NCBI RefSeq assembly: GCF_963675165.1
Contig: NC_087378.1
Location: 3,073,525-3,137,524 of the forward strand
DNA length: 64,000 nt
DNA from: Halichondria panicea
Taxonomy: Eukaryota; Porifera; Demospongiae; Suberitida; Halichondriidae
Direction of reading: 5' to 3'
In this document: positions 57,403 to 64,000 of the stretch, in pieces
How positions within the stretch are numbered: the stretch's first letter is position 1
Layout: each line of letters opens with the position of its first letter
Position numbers and translations under genes: made by a program
The notes under the pieces: model-generated
Seen by the model: only the letters and a program-made list of their open reading frames with translations
Database searches by the model: none
Told to the model about the DNA's origin: nothing

Positions 57403-60400
57403 TGTGTAGACCGCTACAGCTGCTCAAGGATGAATCAAGTGCAAGTAAGAGTTTCTATAGGCTTCTAGTCATGTTTACTTGGATTTTAATTCGTGGATTT
57501 GCAAAATAATGCTTCGTTCTCGAGTTATGCCTAGTTTTGCTTACTTGGAATGCCATTGCAGCCTTTTCAGAAGAGTCCGTAGCAAAACTTGTTCACCGAG
57601 TGTTACTACTCTACTTAGTAGTTAGCTCTGCACTAGAACGCTAGGTATTGGTAGCTGCAAGAGTGAAGAGAGCTGCAAGGCTCTGCTGACTTGCACTTGA
57701 ACTTTTGGCATCGATCGTTTTTAACAACAATCAGTTGATCATTACCCACTATTCGCATGCAGCAAAATAAAATCAATGTGTGCATGTATAAAAGCTAGCT
57801 ATTAGTAGTTTTATGTTATGTAGCTTTGGCACCTCCACCGAGGCATCAGCACCCGCGGTGCTTTCATTCCAGAAGGCTTTCACACTAGTCTGAAGCCAGA
57901 AGTGGCTCCTATCTACCTCTATGACGGTTGTATGGTCAGGATGTCTTACCTTGGATCCGTACAGGCTATGGGAAGTGTATGGTGCCGAAAACTGCTACGT
58001 ACTTGCAAAGACAACCCAGCTATAGGACCATTCTAGACGGATGAGAGCCTCTTCTGTCTTAAAACTAGTGTTCAAGCCGTCTACAATAGACGGCATAAGC
58101 CACAGCTTCACGGCGGAACATATTCATGGACAAGATTTGCTGCGCACTCTCTTCTGAAAAGTCTGCATGCAATGGCATTCCAAGTAAGCAAAACTAGAGA
58201 ACCAAGCATTATTTTGCAAATCCATGAATTAAAATCCAAGAAAACATGACTACTTGCATTTCTTGAGCAGATGTAGCAGTCTACATGCACAGACACACAG
58301 ACACAAACACACTATTGTTACCTTGCTTGCGCATGCGTATTGAGGCATAATGAGAGTCAATAAAGTCAGTATAATGTGTGATTGGAGCGATATACTTTAA
58401 AACTATTGAGAGAACTAATATACACACAATAGTGCTATAGGTAGAGAGTTAAAACAACTCTATATAGCATGTTTACAAATTAGTAAGGCGTATTTAATCA
58501 TTCGAGTATCCAGTCAAACCTACCATATCTAGTGTTTCCCCCATGTAAATTTCAAACAGGGTGGCAGGACTATGGCCAGATGCACAGATTCTCAATGTCC
58601 TCAAACACATGCATGCATGCAGTGGCACAATTAATACATGACCACAATAGAGAGAATATGTACAGCCCCGGACTTTCCTCAAATTTCAACTCTGTATATA
58701 TATAATATATATATATACACACATGCAGGGCTGCATCGAGGGGGGAATTCCCCCTCGGGCCTAGTTCCCCTCTCCTCCCCTTGATTTATATTAGGCCATT
58801 TTTACTATAATTATGATGATTTGTGAAGTGAAATTGCGCTCACATTTTTCAGGGGGAGCATGCCCCCGGACTCCCTAGTTTGGCGCATGTGTCACAGCGG
58901 GATGGAGGAAGGTTTCACCCCCCCCCCCCCCATTGTTATGATTTACCAAATTATTTGCCCCTGACTGAATGCGGCCCTGACTTGGGATCCATGCATGCAA
59001 AAGGGCTGGGCACCCTATTATTTTACTGTGTGATGGAAACACTACATTCTCTGATTCAGCTGGGTCTCTTTTGCTCAAATGTGCATGGTGTTAGCTGTAG
59101 AACAGGTCCAGGCCCTCAATATGATGTACAAAAGTTACATAATATAAGCGTCTGATTTTTAGAGACGGCTGAATTATTGATTTTATCGCATGATTTTATC
59201 CTTGCATAATTTTAGCAATAATTATAATACGATATGTATATAGTTCATGTTACCTAATAGGTGCGAGAAGAGCATGTCTATCTGTCTGACCAGCTTAAAA
59301 CTGATGAAGCGAAGGCAGGGAACATAGAGCATTCTTTAAGAACTAAACTAGAAGCTCTCAAGCAACAAATAAAAGGGGAAGGAAGAACTCGAAGTATGTA
59401 TGATGTAAGTGATAACGTATCATTTAGGGCCAATACATCACCTGTGTTATTTTAAAACTGAATCAGGGCAAAGTTCAAGCAAGCAGTGCTGAGCTTGATA
59501 AGATGAAAGCAGAGTTCAAACAGCAAGCTGATAAAGCCGAGAGATTGGAAATCCAAAGCCAGAAGCAGAGCTATGAACAGACTGACATTGTCAATAAATT
59601 GGAAAAGAAACGAGATAGCCAGCTATTTCAAGATGAATCATTGAAATCCCAGCTGCGAATTATGCAGACTGAACACATTGCTGTTGAGAAGGATCTCACT
59701 GAGAATATAAGCCTCTTGTCCCAGCAAGAACTAGATCTTTCTGTGAGTTTATTTACTTACCTGCATGTTTGACGTATGTTATATTTTGTAGGGAAAAATT
59801 CAATCAAAGGTTTCTAGGGTTGAAAACATATCCAAGAGGATAAAGGTGCTACGACGAAAACTTGAAGTAAGCTATACATAGTGTAGCCTTGTTCCCAGGC
59901 CGATCCGTCTCCAATTGAACGCTAGGTCGACTCCTAGGCCTGGTATTGCTTGTATCTGGGCGTGGTTAGAATTCGCTCAAACGAGCGAATTCCTAAGAAC
60001 TAAAGGATTTCGATGGAGCAATAGCTTATGCCCTGTCTTGTACGAAGCAAGAATACCTTACTCTCTTGAAGGAACAGGTCCAGGCCCTCAAGCTCTTGTC
60101 TGAGGGAAGGGATGTGTTTGTGTGGTTCCCAACAGGGTATGGCACCAGTTGCTACCATTTTTGTTGGACTACAAGCTTGGTAGGACCAGCGCTCCCCGTC
60201 CATCGAAATCCAGAACTGCGGTCTCCATAGTCGAGTCACAGGTATAGCTAGCTAGCTAGCTTGCTAAAATATAAAACACTTAGGAATTCGCTCGTTTGAG
60301 CGAATTCCAACCACGCCCAGATACAATCAATACCAGGCCTAGGAGTCGACTGGAGACGGATCGGCCTGGGAACGAGGCTATACATATAGTGCTGCATGCA

Positions 60401-61453
60401 CGCATATGATCCTAACTCTCACTATTGTGGACATTAGGATACTATCAAGTCTACGGCCATGCTGGATAAAATGGAAACCTCGACTAATGCAGTTATTGAC
60501 AAACTACAGTACGTTGTACTGTTTTAGTCAATGGGGAAACTCAATTTTGCAGTCTGATTATTTTTAAAAAATTGCTCTATTTTCAATTATGTGTAGCAGC
60601 CTGGCTATACCCTTACCTTGCATGCTAGAGTTAGCCAAAGCCAGAAGAAAACCTTTGTGTATACAGCTTCAAGAACACACTATATAATATTTGACTTGAG
60701 CGCATATATTTAGGTCACAGCTTCTTCATTTGAGAGAAAGGTTAGCAGCTGAAAAAGAAGAAGAGCAGTATTGCAAAGAAGAGTACAAGGAAATATCCAG
60801 TATGTATAATTATATAGATATTAAATTTTTATTGAGCATTCTGTTCAACATATAATCATTATAAACAGATTTCTCGAGTGATACTGATGAGAAACACTCC
60901 AAATATCTTGAAAAGAGGTCTGAACTTCTGAAGCAATGCAGGGTGAGAACTTTAAATTCGTTTTCTTGCCAAAATGTAAGTGCTCTTATGCAGGTGAACC
61001 TGTTTAAAGCCCATGCTTGTAACACATTGTTAGCAGAAGAGTACAGAAGACTTCAGTATGACTTTATATCAGTAAAAACATTGGCCCTACAAGTTGTTGA
61101 GAAGAAGCTAGTGATGGAAGAATCATTAAGGGATCACAAGCAGGTTGCCAAGCGTGATATCTATATTATATAGCGCACTATGTTGCCCATGCACATAATA
61201 ATTATTCTTACAATGTTTTACCTGTATAATTATATATATACCTAACTGAATATTTGTGCTTTAGCTGCAGGCCTTCCAGTCCTGCATCTATGCTTCAATG
61301 AAAGTGTACTATGAACACAGGGGGAGCCAAGGGTGGAAAGATGTCACCTACTTTCATGAAAAGTCTAAACACAATGCAAGGTGCTTAAGTTTATTGCAAG
61401 ATCAATTCAGAACAGTAATTCAATTAATGGACGAATTCTTAAGCACGGTTTAA
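45311..61453 (+). CDS. Coiled-coil protein, 17 exons, complete; CCDC178/CCDC175-like
   Basis: Exons: 45311-45592, 48268-48463, 48553-48651, 48705-48756, 48806-49018, 51310-51413, 51466-51611, 51819-51955, 56223-56325, 59261-59404, 59467-59742, 59792-59866, 60438-60508, 60714-60799, 60869-60942, 60994-61143, 61265-61453. All junctions are GT-AG and in phase, giving 798 residues and stop TAA. The start is the first ATG after an in-frame TGA (MATLSPSHRSC). Residues 1-94 are less helical and include SAESCVNRVVFHLSILKDQL. From about residue 100 to 735 the protein is rich in Glu, Lys, Gln and Leu with heptad character, for example KAEFKQQADKAERLEIQSQ in exon 11. The C-terminus (exon 17) is a short helical tail ending FLSTV. 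I see no membrane segment or enzyme motif. Length and layout resemble the animal coiled-coil proteins CCDC178 (867 aa in human) and CCDC175 (793 aa), a match from general memory of the families and not verified. The exon 1 donor (GTTGTT) is weak. Confidence 0.85.
45621..47842. mobile_element. Larger copy of the GTAATTGATGTAATTACA MITE, split by insertions
   Basis: TA-flanked ends CTGTAATTGATGTAATTACA (45621) and TAATTACGTCAATTACAG (47842). Flanking parts match 50819-51262 in reverse. The extra 1.8 kb includes a family B copy (47195-47757) and sequence bounded by the inverted pair AGGAAAACAACCCTT / AAGGGTTGTTTTCCT. Fills most of intron 1 of the coiled-coil gene. Confidence 0.75.
47195..47757 (+). 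mobile_element. Family B repeat (Helitron-like)
   Basis: A nearly complete copy from TTACCCGAGGCTCGCGTGG to GCACTTTAGTGCTCTAG plus T. In intron 1 of the coiled-coil gene, within the split MITE 45621-47842. Confidence 0.75.
49074..49387. mobile_element. TA-flanked MITE CCGTATAATTATGC
   Basis: Ends CCGTATAATTATGC and GCATATACGG with TA flanks; same family as 25627-25996. In intron 5 of the coiled-coil gene, starting 55 bp after exon 5. Confidence 0.8.
49490..49840 (-). mobile_element. Family B repeat, reversed
   Basis: On the plus strand it begins ACTAGAGCACTGAAGTGC (inverse of the 3' end) and ends CGTGGCCGCCCACGCACCTA. Intron 5 of the coiled-coil gene. Confidence 0.72.
50037..50254. mobile_element. 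Small TA-flanked MITE with ATTACTAGAATGTTTTG ends
   Basis: Left CCATATTACTAGAATG, right CATTCTAGTAATACGG with TA on each side. In intron 5 of the coiled-coil gene. Confidence 0.75.
50819..51262. mobile_element. MITE CCGTAATTGATGTAATTACA (intact copy)
   Basis: Ends CCGTAATTGATGTAATTACA and GTAATTACATCAATTACGG; sub-terminal GCGCCA blocks on both sides. Ends 47 bp before exon 6 of the coiled-coil gene. Confidence 0.85.
53040..53634. mobile_element. TA-flanked MITE, CAGTAGAAACTGG ends (copy 2)
   Basis: Matches 24281-24860 along its length, with TA at 53038-53039 and 53635-53636. In intron 8 of the coiled-coil gene. Confidence 0.88.
54222..54357. mobile_element. Short TIR element TATAGGCCTCGTCCAACGGT
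   Basis: Inverted ends TATAGGCCTCGTCCAACGGT and the near-inverse CTTGGACTCAGCCTATA. Shared TTTTGAGAACC-like blocks form a hairpin. In intron 8 of the coiled-coil gene. Confidence 0.65.
54715..55722. mobile_element. Inverted-repeat element with several internal hairpins
   Basis: Ends read ATGATCTATTTGAGTGCAGG on the left and its inverse CACTCAAATAGATCAT on the right. Arms share AGTTCAACTATTGGCGCTTC. Inside, AAAGTACACTATTGTAG is mirrored around 55045, and AGTTAAGATCTGAAATTTG near 55490. A related half-copy is at 26770-27270. Confidence 0.8.
56326..59260 (+). other. Intron 9 of the coiled-coil gene
   Basis: Besides family A copies (57322-57869; 58100-58352 reversed) it has a partial arm of the 23095 element (57075-57220), a TA-rich run near 58695 and several C-runs (56813, 58919). 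56340-57070 and 58360-59250 hold nothing else I can name. Confidence 0.6.
57322..57869 (+). repeat. Family A repeat, best preserved 5' end
   Basis: TTATGCCTCGGTGCGCATGC, then GCGAGGTATACGGTAG, a (GT)n run at about 57366-57402, then the standard body to the GCACCCGCGGTGC hairpin. TGCGCATGCGCA at 57334. Intron 9 of the coiled-coil gene. A reversed partial copy is at 58100-58352. Confidence 0.88.
59884..60380. mobile_element. TAGCCTTGTTCCCAGG MITE with about 100-bp TIRs
   Basis: The left arm starts TAGCCTTGTTCCCAGGCCGA; the right arm ends CGGCCTGGGAACGAGGCTA. Arms run inward to a shared GAATTCGCTCAAACGAGCG-type palindrome. Flanks TACATAGTG and TACATATAGTG look like a 9-bp duplication with a TA expansion. 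In intron 12 of the coiled-coil gene, 17 bp after exon 12. Confidence 0.85.
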
Positions 61454-61459
61454 AATAAA
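61454..61459 (+). terminator. Polyadenylation signal AATAAA after the coiled-coil gene
   Basis: AATAAA starts one base after the TAA stop. A second AATAAA-type motif lies near 61549. Either could define the mRNA end; a signal directly after the stop would give a very short 3' UTR. Confidence 0.45.
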
Positions 61460-62522
61460 TCTATCCATTATTATTTTACTTACGCTTTTCTCATGTAATT
61501 TCTTTATATAATGAGTGTCTATAGACATTGGTGGATATTTGGCATGTATAATAAATCTATAATTATGTATACAATAATAGTTTATAGTGCAAAGATTGCC
61601 ACTCTGTCGATAGCTTGCATGGTTTTCTTCCGATGTTGATATTACTGGTCATCCAATGTGTGATAATAATTGTTGCATGCTATGAATAATTATTAAGACA
61701 AGATCTTTGTTTGGTTATATCACAGGCAGTAACACAGTGCGTTATGGCCTAATCCCAGGTGGGGGAGGAGTCTGTATCTCTCCCGCTCCCCCCTGCATGT
61801 ATGAAGCCCTGTCAGAGGTAGTGCGGGTGGCTATAGATAAGATAATTATAGGCATTGGGAAATTATGCTTTTTATTTTGCCTATAAATTATTCTTTTTGA
61901 CTATAATTATTCTCAGCGTACCCATTATTCCATGCAGTCAATGAAAAGACAATTATTTTATTACTGTAGTTGTATCGATAGCACTGTACCTGCATGAGGT
62001 ATATAGCCTATAGCCTCATTGTCTCTATAGCTATAGTGTTCTTCAACTTAAAAAAAAAAAATCAGTCCGGGACCAAGGCTATACCTGAGGTAGCATTTAT
62101 ACAGAAAGTGATAATCCTCAATCTGCATGTGCCAAAAGACTAGAAAATGCTCCTCCATGCCTGCTTTAGTGGCTATAATGCTTACAGTACAGATCTATTG
62201 CATGTGTCTATCTATAGCTACATTATATAAAGCTATACCATGGAGACCCTATTATTCTCAAGCATAATTATAATTATGCTTGTTGTAGATCTCCCTATAT
62301 TATTATTCCAAAAAGTATGCTAGCATAATTAGCCCTATAAAATCACAGGAATTAGGGAATCAACTGTTCATAGAGTCAACTCAACTCCTGAAATCAACTA
62401 AAATCAACTCTTCAATCATAAAATCCTTTCAATTACTACAATTTAGGTTGAAAGGTATTGAGTAAAATATAAGCCTATATCTAGCATGCACAATGCATTT
62501 ATTCGCAATGGTTCAATTCATC

Positions 62523-62930
62523 AACACAAACCAAGGAGGAAAGTTTAAGCATACAAAAACGAGTGTTGCAAGCGTGTGCTTGCCAATGCCTCTCGCCATG
62601 TTTTTGCTTTCGCTCAAAAGTATTAGAGTGTTATAGAAGAGATACAATTATAATTTGCAATGTGCTTTGATTGTTTTACAAGAAGGGGTGTCCACAGTTA
62701 ATATTATATATATATAGTGTATACTGATCGTCTTAAATGGCCTGTAGCCAAACAGTGGGAGTAAAACTTTGTCAAAGGCGTATATAGTCAGTAGTCTGTG
62801 AGATAAGTACAATTCGAATTAAATCAACGATACTGAAGCAACTGCATGTTATTTAAATGGCCTGTAGCCAAACAGTGGGAGCAAACCTTTGTCAAAGGCA
62901 CCGAGAATTTATAGGGCCCCCTAGAGAAGT
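62523..62930. repeat. Unclassified repeat shared with 35236-35449
   Basis: Starts AACCAAGGAGGAAAGTTTAA (also at 43409), then CCTCTCGCCATGTTTTTGCT, ATACTGATCGTCTTAAATGG and GTCAAAGGCGTATATAG. The block AAATGGCCTGTAGCCAAACA is repeated at 62730 and 62855. No termini identified. Confidence 0.7.
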
Positions 62931-63703
62931 CTATTCTGAGCAGTAGAGTCAAGCCAGCACAACAGTAATAGGAGGTTGAGTTGAGAATCAATGGCTATAA
63001 TGTTTATGTAGATCTAAACTCCAATACAGAATATATTACTAGCCTATAATCTGTGCTGCTTGGTCACTGACGATAACAGTATAAGGCAGCCATAATTATG
63101 TGCAAAATAAGGCCTGCGTTACAGTGTGGCAGCACATAGCCATTGTATACACAGCACATGCATGCATGCATTCATATAGGCTGAGCATATACTACTGAGA
63201 ATACAAGCAGCAGCCGCAGCCCATGCACTTTGTTATCAAGAACTTTTCCTGGCAAAGTTGAGAATAAACTGCAAATCAAAGAGCAAGAAATTGTGGAGGA
63301 TGCATGGTAGTCAGCTTCTTTTTTCCATGTGTGTTTTATTACCTCTATCTCAGCCCTATGTACGTAGAGCAAGGATCTATGGTTTACTTGTGTTGTGAAG
63401 AGGCCCTGCTCGTCTTTGTTCCTATGACAGTAATGTATGTCTCACTCTGCATGCATGTTCTGTGTGTGCACTGTCAAGGCTTTAGTATAAGGCCACTCCA
63501 AGTGATACTCTGGTTTCTGGTCCACCGCCCGCATCAGATTTTATTCTTGGATTTCTATCTCATTATTGGATTTCTATCTCATTATTTCTACTACGCATGC
63601 GCAGAATGGTCCATGTGGTACAAAATAGTGTGATAATGATATTCATTTGCAAAATAATGAGGTGAAATTGATAATGACATAATGAGAAAAGCCGCCCGCC
63701 CGC

Positions 63704-63913
63704 ATGCAATTAGAAAAACTTCAGGACCAGAAACCAGAGTGTCACTTAGAGTGGCCTAATAAGTGTGCGCGTGCATGTGAAATGTATAGACTGTTAGCAA
63801 TCAGAATGGCTACTCAACAAGAGTATGAGGACATACTGGTGTACAAGACTGCTGCCAGCAATGCTGGCCAGAAAAGAAATACAGAGACGGGCTTTCCACT
63901 AATGACAAGATAA
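63704..63913 (+). CDS. Short ORF near right edge, uncertain
   Basis: A 69-codon frame starting MQLEKLQDQKPECHLEWPNK and ending before TAA at 63911-63913. The amino-acid mix is protein-like and it is not in a repeat I can identify. There is no clear splice or promoter evidence and no recognised domain. It may be chance. Confidence 0.15.
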   Translation: MQLEKLQDQKPECHLEWPNKCARACEMYRLLAIRMATQQEYEDILVYKTAASNAGQKRNTETGFPLMTR

Positions 63914-64000
63914 GTATAAGAGACAAAGCTCAAAGATATGCTCTGCAGCAACAATGCTTATACCTGCCTGAGAAGGACAGCACTGGCATGCATAGAATGA

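Larger units (their letters stand above)
61454..64000. other. Downstream sequence, mostly unassigned
   Basis: After the coiled-coil gene: AT-rich sequence without splice-linked frames, the repeat at 62523-62930, a TGCATGCATG-type run near 63163 and the weak ORF at 63704. No gene is supported. Confidence 0.5.

Noticed and set aside
1-64000. tRNA or rRNA genes
   Set aside because: No cloverleaf with a proper T-arm and no rRNA-like stretch was found by eye; a covariance-model scan would settle this.

Overview
The window looks like nuclear DNA of an animal. It is AT-rich, its genes carry many GT-AG introns, and most non-coding space is short inverted-repeat transposons. The GATase-CPSase fusion of the CAD type and a long coiled-coil gene fit a metazoan. 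A sponge or another early-branching marine invertebrate is my guess; nothing in the sequence proves it.

Three multi-exon genes were rebuilt by following splice sites and reading phase. (1) CAD lies on the minus strand, 39942 down to 1629. It has 24 exons and 1378 in-phase codons covering the glutaminase domain, both carbamoyl-phosphate synthetase halves and the start of the regulatory MGS domain. The dihydroorotase and aspartate transcarbamoylase parts must lie beyond the left edge. (2) A small unrecognised gene (42033 down to 40518, minus strand, nine exons, about 292 residues) sits upstream of CAD. One of its internal junctions is out of phase. (3) A complete 17-exon gene on the plus strand (45311-61453, 798 residues) encodes a coiled-coil protein that may belong to the CCDC178/CCDC175 type. 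Genes 2 and 3 are head to head, 3.3 kb apart. A possible two-exon gene (3595-4110, plus strand) lies inside a CAD intron.

Introns and spacers hold: a LINE reverse-transcriptase fragment (about 29985-31323); four elements with 5-bp target duplications and CAG...CTG ends (hAT-like); four elements with perfect 9-bp target duplications, three of them with TAG...CTA ends (Mutator-like), plus a fifth likely one; many TA-flanked MITEs (pogo/Tc1-mariner-like); a foldback element rich in GCCGCGGCAA; and two abundant repeat families. Family A carries NRF1-like TGCGCATGCGCA palindromes and GT runs. Family B ends like a Helitron. At 32390-34680 four elements are nested inside one another.

Region by region: 1-39942 is CAD and its repeat-filled introns; 39943-40517 is the CAD upstream spacer; 40518-42033 is the unknown gene; 42034-45310 is the head-to-head spacer; 45311-61453 is the coiled-coil gene; 61454-64000 is downstream sequence with repeats and no clear gene. 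CAD is the only gene with an assignable pathway, the first steps of pyrimidine synthesis. I see no functional link between the three genes.
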